From: Rhodohalobacter sp. 614A
GTDB taxonomy: Bacteria; Bacteroidota; Rhodothermia; Balneolales; Balneolaceae
Direction: 5' to 3'
NCBI RefSeq assembly: GCF_021462415.1
Contig: NZ_JAKEDS010000001.1
Span: forward strand, 2,099,935-2,163,934
Length of the DNA: 64,000 nucleotides
Shown one piece after another: positions 36,255 to 44,837 of this stretch; the stretch's first letter is position 1, and each line of letters opens with the position of its first letter. Under the pieces are notes generated by a model that did no database searches, was not told the DNA's origin, and saw only the letters and a list, made by a program, of their open reading frames with translations. Both the position numbers and the translations under genes were made by a program.

Positions 36255-38138
36255 ATGCCTACAGTCGTTGCTTTTGAAACTCTGACGGATCTTTATCAAA
36301 ATCTTACCAAAAAATACGAAAATTCTGATAAAACAGCTTTCGCTTATAAGCCGTCTCCGAATAAAGCGTACAAGACGGTTACATGGGATACTGTTAAACA
36401 AGATGTGACAGCGGTGGCCTCTTATCTTCTGGAACAGGAAGTGCAAAAAGATGACCGGATTGCCATCTTGAGCGAAAACAGATATGAATGGATGGTGGTA
36501 GATTTGGCTATCCAGATGGTAGGCGCTATAAATGTATCTCTCTACACAACTCTTCCTCCGAATCAATGCGAGTATATTCTGAAAGATTCCGAAGCCAGAA
36601 TCTTTTTTGTATCGACCGGAATTCAATTAAAAAAAGCAGTCAAGGTTTTTGATAACTGCCCGGATTTGGAGTCCATTATTGCCTTCGACCAGCCAAAAGT
36701 AAAAAAGTATATGAAGGGTGATGAAGTAAAGTTGTTTGACACCATCTGTGCGGCCGGAATGAAAGCTGAGCAAAAAGTAGCCGGCGAGTTAAAAAAACGT
36801 TCAAAAAGCGTGACTACTGAGGATGTGGCTACACTCATTTACACATCCGGAACAACAGGACAGCCCAAAGGAGCCATGCTTACGCATCGGAATATAGTTA
36901 GTAATGTAAAGGCTGCTCATGATGCAATTGACATTTCAGAAGAAGATCGGTGCCTGTCTTTCTTACCGCTTTGCCATTCGTTTGAGAGAACCGCCGGGTA
37001 TTATGCAATGATTGCCGGCGGGGCAGAGATTTATTATGCAGAGAGTGTTGATACGGTTGCCAGGAATATGACGGAAGTTCATCCTACAATCGTGATAAGT
37101 GTACCGCGCTTGTTCGAGAAAATTTACAACCTTGTGAATAAGAGTGTGAAGGAAGGCAGTGCCGTTCAGCAGTATATTTTTTCCTGGGCTTTGGAAGTTG
37201 GAGAACGATATTGGAATGGACACAGGGGACTGACAGCTCTGCAAAAAACGATCGCAGATCGACTTGTCTTCAACAAACTGAAAGAGCGAACCGGTGGACG
37301 AATTCGTTTCTTCGTATCGGGCGGAGCAGCCTTACCCCCGGAGATTGGCATTTTCTTTATGGCGGCCGGACTAAATATTATTGAGGGATATGGGCTGACC
37401 GAAACGTCTCCGGTGATGTGTTGTAATCCCTATGGCGGTGAGATTATCGGTACGGTAGGACAAGTGCTGAATGGAATAACGGTGGGGATTCAAAGCCTGG
37501 AAGATAATAGAATACTGGCCCAGGTAAGTGGTGAGGATTATCCGACAAATGTAACTTCTGAAGCCGGAGAAATTTTAAATCGCGGGCCAAATACCATGAA
37601 GGGTTATTGGAAGAACGAAGAAGCGACCCGCGAAATGATTGATGAAGATGGATGGCTGCATACCGGTGATGTCGGGAAGTTTGTGAATGGACGGTTGAAG
37701 ATTACCGACAGAATCAAGCATATGATTGTAAATGCCGGAGGCAAAAATATCTATCCGGGCCCGATAGAGGATATGTTCAAAACCAGTCCTTGGATTGACC
37801 AATTGGTTGTGATTGGCGAGAAAAAAACCTTTATGGCAGCTATCATTGTTCCGGATTTTGAAGCTCTTGAAAAATACGCCAAACAAGAAAATATTGAGTA
37901 TTCAAACATTGAAGAGCTTCTCCAAAAAGAGTCGATACAAAATATTTACAGCAAAGAAATTCGTGAATTCTCAAAAGAGCTTGCTTCCCACGAAAAAATC
38001 AGGGATTTCAGGTTGGTTGCCAATGAGTTTACAGTTGAAACCGGAGAACTGACACCAACACTGAAAGTGAAACGGCGAATTATTGAAGAAAAATATGCGT
38101 ACCTGATCAATGATATTTTTGAGAATGACCAGGATTGA
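36255..38138 (+). CDS. Long-chain acyl-CoA synthetase (AMP-forming)
   Basis: 627 residues of the FadD/FAA1 type. The ATP/AMP motif is TLIYTSGTTGQPKGAML, with GYGLTETSP and WLHTGDVGKF downstream. The hinge region DRIKHMIVNAGGKNIYPGPI carries the catalytic-loop position. It activates long-chain fatty acids to acyl-CoA for degradation or lipid synthesis. No other fatty-acid gene is adjacent. It is convergent with a small membrane protein gene, 21 bp away. Confidence 0.94.
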   Translation: MPTVVAFETLTDLYQNLTKKYENSDKTAFAYKPSPNKAYKTVTWDTVKQDVTAVASYLLEQEVQKDDRIAILSENRYEWMVVDLAIQMVGAINVSLYTTLPPNQCEYILKDSEARIFFVSTGIQLKKAVKVFDNCPDLESIIAFDQPKVKKYMKGDEVKLFDTICAAGMKAEQKVAGELKKRSKSVTTEDVATLIYTSGTTGQPKGAMLTHRNIVSNVKAAHDAIDISEEDRCLSFLPLCHSFERTAGYYAMIAGGAEIYYAESVDTVARNMTEVHPTIVISVPRLFEKIYNLVNKSVKEGSAVQQYIFSWALEVGERYWNGHRGLTALQKTIADRLVFNKLKERTGGRIRFFVSGGAALPPEIGIFFMAAGLNIIEGYGLTETSPVMCCNPYGGEIIGTVGQVLNGITVGIQSLEDNRILAQVSGEDYPTNVTSEAGEILNRGPNTMKGYWKNEEATREMIDEDGWLHTGDVGKFVNGRLKITDRIKHMIVNAGGKNIYPGPIEDMFKTSPWIDQLVVIGEKKTFMAAIIVPDFEALEKYAKQENIEYSNIEELLQKESIQNIYSKEIREFSKELASHEKIRDFRLVANEFTVETGELTPTLKVKRRIIEEKYAYLINDIFENDQD

Positions 38139-38159
38139 TGCGGCACATTTAATTTTTTC

Positions 38160-38534
38160 TTATTGAGCTTTTCTCGCGGCAATAAATGATTTGATTCCGG
38201 CAATCAAAAAGATAATGCATAGAACAGCCATGATAGACTGACTGACAGCAGCGCTCATGCGTTCCGGCATAGTTCCTGAAATGGCACCAATCAGCGCGAT
38301 AAGTCCGCTGAAAGAACCGAAAAGACCCAACAAAGCCAGTAATAGAGCGGCATGCATGGCGTGTTTTCGCATGGACTCGCTACTTTTTGCAAGGAATCCA
38401 AGTCCGGCGAGAACAACTCCAAAGAATGCCGGAATCAGGGCGGTAATACTTACAAAATCAGTCAAAATAAAAGAGAGGATTCCCAGTAAAGTCAGAAGAA
38501 TCCCAATGTTAATGGATAGTTTCGGTACGCTCAT
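38160..38534 (-). CDS. Four-helix hypothetical membrane protein
   Basis: 124 residues with four hydrophobic segments (about 8-28, 30-50, 60-85, 97-118). The charged loop SSESMRKHAMHA lies between helices two and three. I do not recognise a family. It begins 5 bp after the DUF1499 gene's stop and probably shares its transcript. No catalytic motif is visible. Confidence 0.72.
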   Translation of the reverse strand: MSVPKLSINIGILLTLLGILSFILTDFVSITALIPAFFGVVLAGLGFLAKSSESMRKHAMHAALLLALLGLFGSFSGLIALIGAISGTMPERMSAAVSQSIMAVLCIIFLIAGIKSFIAARKAQ

Positions 38535-38539
38535 AATAA

Positions 38540-38947
38540 CTACGTTAATTGTTTATTTACGGCTGATAAAATTTGTTTGATTCGACGTCTGTTTACTCCC
38601 AAATCACTTCTGCCAACCCGGCTGGCGCTTTTGATATGCAACATACTTTTGGCTGATTCAGCGGGTTGAATGATGATTTTTACATCATCTTTGAAACCAA
38701 ACACACGTATCCGAAATACAGCATTTATTTGAAGAGATTGTGAATTTTCTTTCAATTCAAAAGGGGAGAGCTTTTGTAGTACAGACTTTGCGATGTTAAA
38801 AAGTTCTTTTTCATTCAATGGATATTCGACAGCATGGATCGTACAGTTCGGTGAATCCGGACAAGGTTTGAATGGATGATTTTTAGTATCAGGTTCAAAA
38901 TCACCGGGTGTTGAGCCAAAGAAATACTTGATGACGGAGGTTATCAA
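38540..38947 (-). CDS. DUF1499 family protein
   Basis: 135 residues with the two family hallmarks: an N-terminal PCPDSPNCTIHA Cys motif and a C-terminal SASRVGRSDLGVNRRRI. The middle follows the family pattern of alternating strands. The family is widespread and uncharacterised, often near membrane genes, as here beside a four-helix protein. No signal peptide is evident. Confidence 0.85.
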   Translation of the reverse strand: MITSVIKYFFGSTPGDFEPDTKNHPFKPCPDSPNCTIHAVEYPLNEKELFNIAKSVLQKLSPFELKENSQSLQINAVFRIRVFGFKDDVKIIIQPAESAKSMLHIKSASRVGRSDLGVNRRRIKQILSAVNKQLT

Positions 38948-38984
38948 AAGTAAAGTATTTAAATTTTCAGAAGATGATTTGCAG

Positions 38985-39056
38985 TCATTGGGAGTTTGTG
39001 AAGCAATCTCCTCCTATCATTTATGTTTGGGGATTGACGCGCTTCGCTCGCAATGA
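38985..39056. repeat. Imperfect palindromic intergenic repeat
   Basis: The left arm begins TCATTGGGAGTTTGTGAAGC. The reverse complement of the right arm begins TCATTGCGAGCGAAGCGCG, and both continue into CAATC and CC tracts. The arms of about 30 bases would form a long imperfect hairpin. The GAGCGAAGCG-CAAT core resembles a palindromic element common in many bacterial genomes. It sits 4 bp beyond the LOG-family stop codon and may also serve as a 3' hairpin. Confidence 0.65.
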
Positions 39057-39059
39057 ATT

Positions 39060-39599
39060 TTACAATTCCTGTTCACAAAACTTCATACAATCCTCAAGCG
39101 TTTCAGCAACGCGCAGAATTTTTCTGTTTCCCGGTTTGATGAATCCAACATCCACAGCGTGATCAATCATCTGAATCAATGAATCGAAATAGCCGTTCAG
39201 ATTATACACCACCACCGGTTTGCTGATGATTCCGATTTGATTCCAGGTAATGATTTCAAACAGTTCTTCGAGTGTACCGAATCCGCCGGGAAGGGCAAGA
39301 AAAGCGTCGGCACGATCTGCCATAATCGATTTTCGCTGATGCATTCCATCCACCGTAATGAGTTCTGTAATTCCCTTGTGAGCAACTTCCTTTTTGAAAA
39401 GATTCTTTGGAATAACACCCACAACCTCTCCGCCATTCTGCATGACAGAATCTGCCAGAACTCCCATAATTCCGCGAGACGCACCGCCGTAGACTAAATG
39501 ATGGCCCCGCTTACACATCAATTCTCCCAAAGAGATAGCTTGTTCTTTAATCTTCTCATTCTTGCCAAGGGACGATCCGCAGTAAACACAAATATTCAT
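39060..39599 (-). CDS. LOG-family protein (cytokinin riboside 5'-monophosphate phosphoribohydrolase-like)
   Basis: 179 residues with the LOG/Rossmann signature: YGGASRGIMG and LALPGGFGTLEELFEIITWNQ, where PGGxGTxxE is diagnostic. It begins MNICVYCGSSLG, like TIGR00730 proteins. The family hydrolyses nucleoside 5'-monophosphates to base plus ribose phosphate; a cytokinin role is not implied in a free-living bacterium. The gene is bracketed by two palindromic intergenic repeats. Confidence 0.92.
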   Translation of the reverse strand: MNICVYCGSSLGKNEKIKEQAISLGELMCKRGHHLVYGGASRGIMGVLADSVMQNGGEVVGVIPKNLFKKEVAHKGITELITVDGMHQRKSIMADRADAFLALPGGFGTLEELFEIITWNQIGIISKPVVVYNLNGYFDSLIQMIDHAVDVGFIKPGNRKILRVAETLEDCMKFCEQEL

Positions 39600-39633
39600 A
39601 TATATAAAAATTCAATCTTCGTCAGGTCAAGCG

Positions 39634-39718
39634 CATCTTGAGCGAAGCGAAAAGGAAGTCGAAACCTAATGCGGCCATCAGAAACCTTTCGACTTCGATA
39701 CGCTGCTCTCAAAATGAC
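39634..39718. repeat. Imperfect palindromic intergenic repeat
   Basis: The left arm reads CATCTTGAGCGAAGCG and then GGAAGTCGAAACC. The reverse complement of the right arm reads CATTTTGAGAGCAGCG and then CGAAGTCGAAAGG. The arms of about 33 bases pair imperfectly around a short centre near 39670. It has the look of a mobile REP-like element and lies upstream of the LOG-family gene. Confidence 0.7.
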
Positions 39719-39746
39719 ATTTAGTAGTGCAGTCAAAGGAATTAAT

Positions 39747-40403
39747 TTACAATCCCCACCAGGAAAAGACGAGCCAGTTTTCGGCAGAATCGGCGTATTG
39801 AGAAACCAACTCCCGATTGACTTGAGGAACTTGTTGTTCCATCTCGTCCTGTTGTTTCTCGTACTCCTCCAGATTCATGTTGAAGTTACCTTCACTCGCA
39901 GCTTCAGCAATTTGGTCGATATTATAGGAAAAGAGCTCCATTCCAAGTGCGTTGTAGAACGATTGCTGAACAAAGCGATACTCGGTTAGAGAGAAATCAT
40001 GTTCATTGAGGGCTTCCACCTGGATTTGTTTGGCGTCGGAATAAAGATCAACAATATCGCCCCAGGCATTCATAATTTCGGTAAGGGTTGGTTCACGATT
40101 CTGAAGTTCAGAATCAAGCTCTTCGTATTTTTGTTCGAACTCGGCCAGGCGTTCTTCAATTCCACTTTGAATTTGTTGCTGGACAGATACAAATCGTTCA
40201 ACCTGGTTTTCGGTCAGTTCATTATCAGCCGGAGGCTGGTAGGTCGACTGATTGTCGATCTGTTCATTTTTTTGATGAATTTCCTGCAGAGAAGAAACAC
40301 TGCCCATTACAGGTTTGTAAACAAAATTGTAAGTAAGAAGGCCTCCGCCGATCAATACAACCAGCCCGATCACCAAACATCCGATTGCTATTTTTTTTCC
40401 CAT
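39747..40403 (-). CDS. Membrane-anchored coiled-coil hypothetical protein
   Basis: 218 residues. A single N-terminal membrane segment (IAIGCLVIGLVVLIGGGLL) is followed by a Gln/Glu-rich extracytoplasmic domain with predicted coiled coil around VQQQIQSGIEERLAEFEQKY. The C-terminus is aromatic (WLVFSWWGL). I do not recognise a family; the layout loosely recalls LemA-type membrane proteins, but no LemA motif is visible. It lies 84 bp after the cysteine desulfurase gene on the same strand. Confidence 0.72.
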   Translation of the reverse strand: MGKKIAIGCLVIGLVVLIGGGLLTYNFVYKPVMGSVSSLQEIHQKNEQIDNQSTYQPPADNELTENQVERFVSVQQQIQSGIEERLAEFEQKYEELDSELQNREPTLTEIMNAWGDIVDLYSDAKQIQVEALNEHDFSLTEYRFVQQSFYNALGMELFSYNIDQIAEAASEGNFNMNLEEYEKQQDEMEQQVPQVNRELVSQYADSAENWLVFSWWGL

Positions 40404-40487
40404 AAGATATACCTGTCGTTTTTTAAGTTATATGCGAATAAGTTGAGAAAAATCTCTCATTGCCAACATTTTCCGATGATAGCCAAA

Positions 40488-41648
40488 TCAACCGGCGATA
40501 GCCAGCATTCTATCCAGAATATTTTCGAGCTTTTCTGACAGGGTTTCAATTTCTTGTATGGTATTGTGCTTCCCAAAGCTGATGCGAATACTTGAATTAG
40601 CACGATTCTGGCTTAACCCGATTCCGCTCAATACGTGAGAGGGTTCCATCGCCCCGGATGTGCATGCCGAGCCGTTGGATACACAAATCCCCTCAATATC
40701 CAGGTTCAGCAAGAGCATTTCCCCGTCAAGACCTCTTCCGTCTGGCGAGAGGAAGGCAATATTCAGAATATGGGGAGCGGCGTTCGAACGGGGACCATTA
40801 ACATAAAAGCGATCTCCAAATTGTTCTTCCAGCTTTTCAATGGCAGATTCCCGTAAATTCTGGAAGTGTTTTGTATTTGTATCCATCTCCTCAATGGCAA
40901 GTTCCATTGCTTTCGCAAGGCCTACAATTCCGGGAACGTTCGAAGTTCCGCCACGTCTTTTTCTCTCTTGCGATCCGCCTTGCAGCCAGGGCTCCCATGG
41001 CGTACCGTTTTTTACGTAAAGAACACCAATTCCTTTCGGGCCATAGATTTTGTGAGCACTTACACTCAAGGCGTGAAGGCCGATTTCTTTCACATTAATG
41101 GGAATCTTGCCAATACTTTGTACAGTATCTGAATGGAAAATCACATTTTTTTCCCTGCAAACGTCTGCAATCTCCTTAATGGGATTGATAGCCCCAACCT
41201 CATTATTCACATGCATCAGGCTGACAATCGCCGTCTCTTCAGAAATGGCTTCCTCAACCTGTTGGGCCGTTATTATTCCTTCCTCATTTGGTTGCAGATA
41301 AGTTACCGTAATTCCATGAGGTTCAAGTGATTCCGCCGGGTGAAGTACTGCATGGTGCTCAATCGGTGAAGTGATAATCTCCTTTTTTCCGGTTCCGGCT
41401 ACAACGCCCTTTATAATTGCATTGTCACTTTCCGTGCCTCCGCTGGTAAAGATAATTTCAGACGGCTCGGCACCAAGCATTTTGGCGATGTTTTCCCGGG
41501 CATCTTCAATCGCTACTTTTGAGGTTCGCCCCAGTTGGTGGGCAGAATTGGCGTTTCCGTAACTTTCGGTCAGATACGGCATCATGGCTTCAAGCACTCT
41601 TTCATCAAGAGGTGTTGTTGCAGCATGGTCAAAATAAATAGAATTCAT
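40488..41648 (-). CDS. Cysteine desulfurase (NifS/IscS family)
   Basis: 386 residues. The PLP-binding Lys lies in SVSAHKIYGPKGIGVLYV, and the catalytic Cys in SNGSACTSGAMEPSHVL, the long-loop form typical of IscS/NifS type I enzymes. The N-terminus MNSIYFDHAATTPLD is also characteristic. It moves sulfur from cysteine to Fe-S assembly or tRNA thiolation. No iscU, iscR or mnmA is adjacent, so its physiological partner cannot be read here. Confidence 0.95.
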   Translation of the reverse strand: MNSIYFDHAATTPLDERVLEAMMPYLTESYGNANSAHQLGRTSKVAIEDARENIAKMLGAEPSEIIFTSGGTESDNAIIKGVVAGTGKKEIITSPIEHHAVLHPAESLEPHGITVTYLQPNEEGIITAQQVEEAISEETAIVSLMHVNNEVGAINPIKEIADVCREKNVIFHSDTVQSIGKIPINVKEIGLHALSVSAHKIYGPKGIGVLYVKNGTPWEPWLQGGSQERKRRGGTSNVPGIVGLAKAMELAIEEMDTNTKHFQNLRESAIEKLEEQFGDRFYVNGPRSNAAPHILNIAFLSPDGRGLDGEMLLLNLDIEGICVSNGSACTSGAMEPSHVLSGIGLSQNRANSSIRISFGKHNTIQEIETLSEKLENILDRMLAIAG

Positions 41649-41991
41649 CCCTTTTTTGTTGGCTTAGCTTTTCAATTCACAAAATATCCAAAATGATTCT
41701 CAAATACAGGTTAAAATATCTTCTGATTATGGTGACTGTGAGACTCCCCATTCATCGGTTCCCCCCATAATTTTATCAGTTTAAGAGAGTCATCGGATGA
41801 AGGTCAGAGCAAAATCCATCATGTTAAGTTTGCTACATTCATATAGTAACCGATTAGGGATAAGAATTACGAAAAAATGGTCAACAATATTTTTTTGTTA
41901 AGTGCTAAAAAAGTGGAAGGAAACTTTCTTTTCGAGCATTTAAACCTGTATTTTTAAAAGAAATTGAACATCAATTTAAACAACTATCATA
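41649..41991. other. 343-bp intergenic region between divergent cysteine desulfurase and pgk
   Basis: The spacer must hold promoters for two divergent genes. It is A+T-rich, with a C run (GGTTCCCCCCATAATTT) near 41760 and a T run near 41890. I see no tRNA-like fold, strong hairpin, riboswitch or small coding frame. No promoter hexamer pair stands out enough to annotate. Confidence 0.5.
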
Positions 41992-43185
41992 ATGGCTAAA
42001 CTAACACTGAAAGATGTTGACCTGAAAGGGAAAACAGTATTAATGAGAGTTGATTTCAACGTGCCGATTAAAGAGGGAGTAATATCTGACGATAACCGAA
42101 TGGTGCAGGCGTTGAAATCCATCAATTTTGTAACCGATGCAGGAGCAAAATTGATTTTGACGAGTCACCTTGGCCGGCCAGCGGATGCGCCCGATCCTGA
42201 ATTTAGTTTGAAACCGGTTGCCGAACATCTCAAGACTTTGGTTGATGTACCCGTACATTTTGCAAGTGATTGTATTGGCGAAGAACGGGAAAAAGTAGTA
42301 AACGAAGCCAAACCCGGAGAAATCGTATTGCTCGAAAATGTGCGATTCTATGCCGAAGAGAAAAAGAACGATTCCGGCTTTGCTGAAAAACTTGCCAAAG
42401 GCGCCGATCTTTTTGTGAACGATGCGTTTGGAAGCAGCCACAGGGCACATGCTTCTGTAGCAGGCGTAACGGATTATTTGCAGCCGGCCGTTTCAGGATT
42501 TCTGCTTGAGAAAGAGATAAAATACCTCGAGGAAAGTGTAAATAACCCCGAACGTCCGTTTGTAGCGATTCTTGGCGGAGCAAAAGTTTCCGACAAAATC
42601 GGTGTGATAGAAAACCTGCTTGGGAAAGTAGACAACATCCTGATTGGCGGCGGTATGACGTATACCTTCTACAAAGCCAAGGGACTACCGATTGGAAACT
42701 CTCTCGTTGAAGAGGATAAAATTGATTTGGCAAAAGAGCTGCTTGAAAAAGCCGAAGAAACCGGCGCCAACGTGATGCTCCCGGTTGATTCCGTTGTAGC
42801 CAAAGAGTTTAAAAATGATGCCGAACATAAAGTAGTTGGCGAAGACGGAATTGAAGACGGCTGGATGGCATTAGACATCGGTCCTGAAACAACAATTGCA
42901 TTTGGAAACACCATCAAAAATGCAAAAACGGTTGTGTGGAACGGACCCATGGGCGTTTTCGAAATGTCGAACTTTGCGGATGGAACGATCGAAGTTGCCA
43001 AAGCTCTGGCTGAAGCAACCAAACAAGGCGCAACCACTATTATTGGCGGGGGAGATTCTGCATCCGCGATTAAGGTGGCGGGACTTGAAGATGAAGTTTC
43101 CCACGTTTCAACCGGTGGGGGAGCAAGCCTCGAATATCTCGAAGGAAAAGAGCTTCCGGGTGTTGCTGTTTTGACGGATAAATAA
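41992..43185 (+). CDS. pgk: Phosphoglycerate kinase
   Basis: 397 residues. The substrate-binding N-terminal motif is [13 protein letters not shown], with [10 protein letters not shown] and the [12 protein letters not shown] segment. The nucleotide site has [12 protein letters not shown] and the C-terminal [13 protein letters not shown]. It makes ATP from 1,3-bisphosphoglycerate in glycolysis. It is transcribed alone, with a strong terminator downstream. Confidence 0.97.
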   Translation: MAKLTLKDVDLKGKTVLMRVDFNVPIKEGVISDDNRMVQALKSINFVTDAGAKLILTSHLGRPADAPDPEFSLKPVAEHLKTLVDVPVHFASDCIGEEREKVVNEAKPGEIVLLENVRFYAEEKKNDSGFAEKLAKGADLFVNDAFGSSHRAHASVAGVTDYLQPAVSGFLLEKEIKYLEESVNNPERPFVAILGGAKVSDKIGVIENLLGKVDNILIGGGMTYTFYKAKGLPIGNSLVEEDKIDLAKELLEKAEETGANVMLPVDSVVAKEFKNDAEHKVVGEDGIEDGWMALDIGPETTIAFGNTIKNAKTVVWNGPMGVFEMSNFADGTIEVAKALAEATKQGATTIIGGGDSASAIKVAGLEDEVSHVSTGGGASLEYLEGKELPGVAVLTDK

Positions 43186-43211
43186 ATATTCGACCTTACA
43201 TCGTATTTGCT

Positions 43212-43250
43212 AAAGGCCATTTTGAGTTGAACTCGGAATGGCCTTTTTTT
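43212..43250 (+). terminator. Rho-independent terminator after pgk
   Basis: The outer stem AAAGGCCATT / AATGGCCTTT and the inner stem GAGTT / AACTC, separated by a two-base mismatch, are followed by at least seven T residues. Confidence 0.9.
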
Positions 43251-43365
43251 GTGCCTTCCTACATCTTCTCAGTTGCCAAAAAGCTTCATTTTGATTTATT
43301 TACATAAGTATAGAGGTCTGGTTTTGGTATTTAAAATTATTCATCGAGTAAAAATAAGTTTCGTT

Positions 43366-43917
43366 ATGAAGATTGCCCGCTTTTTGTATCTGCTATTTGC
43401 TTTAACAATTATGCTTGGAGCAAATTTATATGCTCAAGACTATCCTCAACCTTTTCCGGATCCCCGGGTTCAAGATCCGCCGGATGACTGGCTACTTGAG
43501 ATATTCCTCAATAATTCATTTAGAATAGGCGGAGTGGAAACGGGAATCTCAACTTATGGCGGGCAAGTTGGTTTGCCAGTACTTTGGGCAGGAGATCAGT
43601 TAAAAATTGTTCCCACGCTGGGGTGGTTTTGGGATACTCCGAATGGATGGGGAGCAGAAGCTGCCCTCGGCGGAAGAGTTTTGTACTATCTTAGCAAGCA
43701 AGAAGATTTGGAGAGGGGAAATATGAATCCATACGCCGGAGGTTTTTCTTTGATGCAGGGAAGCGGTCTTCATAATAGCGGAATTGCCATTGGGCTTGAG
43801 CCGCGTATCTCAAAATATTTCAAGCTTGGTTTTGAAATACAAGCGGGACTCAGATCCAGGCATGAGGAAGACAAAGCTTTTGGAGGTGCCGCCATTACAA
43901 TTGGTTTGGGATGGTGA
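43366..43917 (+). CDS. Putative outer-membrane beta-barrel protein, 183 residues
   Basis: The protein starts MKIARFLYLLFALTIMLGAN with a signal peptide cleaved near LYAQ, followed by about 160 residues of amphipathic, glycine- and aromatic-rich strands. It ends IGLGW, an aromatic C-terminus typical of outer-membrane barrels. No named family is recognised. The ATG at 43366 is preferred because it places the signal peptide at the N-terminus; a 39-codon in-frame upstream extension runs into the pgk terminator. It is convergent with higA, 19 bp away, and marks the right-hand end of core chromosome before the accessory block. Confidence 0.72.
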   Translation: MKIARFLYLLFALTIMLGANLYAQDYPQPFPDPRVQDPPDDWLLEIFLNNSFRIGGVETGISTYGGQVGLPVLWAGDQLKIVPTLGWFWDTPNGWGAEAALGGRVLYYLSKQEDLERGNMNPYAGGFSLMQGSGLHNSGIAIGLEPRISKYFKLGFEIQAGLRSRHEEDKAFGGAAITIGLGW

Positions 43918-43936
43918 TGATCTTGATTTTTTCTAC

Positions 43937-44305
43937 TCATGACACAGGTTCTGCGTCTTGGATTAAAACTTCGGCAGGAATCCCCAGCTTTTTATACAGC
44001 AGTTTAATTTGACGAAGAGAAAGCGAGCGTTTGCCCGAGAGTATTTCACTGGCCCGGGATTTCGAGCCTAATATTTTAGCCAAATCTTTTTGTTCCATTC
44101 CCAATTGTTCCATACGAAATTGAATGGCTTCAACCGGTTTTGGTGCTTCAATTGGGAAGCTTTTTTTCTCGTATTCATCTACCAAAATGCCAAGAATTTC
44201 CAGTTCATCTCCTTCTTTACTTCTGGGTTTTGCATCAAAGATTTCTTCGATACGCTCTAATGCTTTTTGATAATCTTCTTCGGTATGTATGGGTTGAATA
44301 TACAT
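43937..44305 (-). CDS. higA: HigA-type antitoxin, XRE helix-turn-helix
   Basis: 122 residues. The N-terminal half is a HigA-type acidic helical region (HTEEDYQKALERIEEIFD). The C-terminal half is an XRE/Cro HTH (MEQKDLAKILGSKSRASEILSGKRSLSLRQI). Antitoxins of this type bind HigB and repress their own promoter. The gene follows higB by 14 bp, in the inverted toxin-first order usual for higBA. The palindrome upstream of higB is its likely operator. Confidence 0.9.
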   Translation of the reverse strand: MYIQPIHTEEDYQKALERIEEIFDAKPRSKEGDELEILGILVDEYEKKSFPIEAPKPVEAIQFRMEQLGMEQKDLAKILGSKSRASEILSGKRSLSLRQIKLLYKKLGIPAEVLIQDAEPVS

Positions 44306-44319
44306 GATTAATATCCGTT

Positions 44320-44613
44320 TTAAATTGTCGTTGCATCAATTTTGTCGTATTCAGCATGAGTACCTACAAAACGGATGAATACTTGCCCGTAATCATAATT
44401 AATTTTGACTTCTAACCGATAATTATTGCCCTTGATATTGAATACCACTCGATTGTCAGAAAGAATACCGGCATGTGGATAGGTTCTCTTTATATCAGAA
44501 GGGGATTTCCATTGGGAGTTTTCCGCTTCAGAAAACCACGCCTTTAAAGCACTTTCACTATCCGAATGATGAATCCAAAACTCACGTAATGTTTTTCGGG
44601 CAAATACTCGCAT
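44320..44613 (-). CDS. higB: HigB-type toxin, ribosome-dependent mRNA interferase family
   Basis: 97 residues of the HigB_toxin (RelE-fold) family: MRVFARKTLREFWIHHSDSE, then LKAWFSEAENSQWKSPSDIK, and the C-terminal NYRLEVKINYDYGQVFIRFV followed by GTHAEYDKI. Relatives cleave mRNA at the ribosome. It is paired with higA directly downstream. Its start lies about 48 bp from the attC-like element that ends the DRT3 cassette. Confidence 0.9.
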   Translation of the reverse strand: MRVFARKTLREFWIHHSDSESALKAWFSEAENSQWKSPSDIKRTYPHAGILSDNRVVFNIKGNNYRLEVKINYDYGQVFIRFVGTHAEYDKIDATTI

Positions 44614-44628
44614 AGAAGAATATAGAAA

Positions 44629-44645
44629 GTTCCCTTATTGGGAAC
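44629..44645. promoter_or_regulatory. Palindromic operator candidate of higBA
   Basis: A perfect inverted repeat GTTCCC-TTATT-GGGAAC lies 16 bp before the higB start codon. Position and symmetry fit an autoregulatory HigA site; no binding data are implied. Confidence 0.6.
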
Positions 44646-44661
44646 AAGTGAAGGGTGGGTT

Positions 44662-44798
44662 ACGTAACGGCCTGCGGTTTAACCGGCTTGGCCTTTTTGG
44701 TCAGTAATGTAATTAAATCTCGAAATTTCTTTTAGCCAACCAATTTTGAAACTGACAAACAGCGGCCAAGTCCGCGTTGAAACCGTTGTTATAGGGCC
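44662..44798 (-). repeat. attC-like integron recombination site at the end of the DRT3 cassette
   Basis: Read on the minus strand, the 137-nt element starts GGCC-CTATAAC (R''-like) and ends GTTACGT (R'-like). Between them are arm 1, CGGTTT-c-AAC-g-CGG-a-CTTGGCC, and arm 2, GGCCAAG-CCG-GTT-AAACCG. The 19 bases of each arm pair perfectly and the three lower-case bases are unpaired, all on one arm, as extrahelical bases are in attC sites. Unpaired spacers (AA opposite CAGGCC) lie between stem and core sites. A second short GTCAG/CTGAC stem sits further in. No integrase gene is in the window. Confidence 0.72.
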
Positions 44799-44810
44799 GG
44801 ACTATGATAT

Positions 44811-44837
44811 AAAAAAAGCAGCCCGTCCCGGCTGCTT
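44811..44837 (-). terminator. Rho-independent terminator of the drt3/ncRNA transcript
   Basis: On the minus strand, a stem AAGCAGCC / GGCTGCTT with a 6-base loop runs into a T tract. It closes both the RT transcript and the ncRNA candidate. Confidence 0.88.

Noticed and set aside
41649..41991. A small RNA or tRNA in the pgk upstream gap
   Set aside because: No cloverleaf, no strong hairpin followed by T residues and no conserved motif could be seen.
42230..43220. Leftward frames overlapping pgk
   Set aside because: They are antisense shadows of a highly conserved glycolytic gene, and their compositions look artificial.
44662..44798. Ordinary bidirectional terminator
   Set aside because: The hairpin is too long and its loop too large, there is no T tract at its base, bulges are confined to one arm, and the adjacent 44811-44837 hairpin already serves as terminator.
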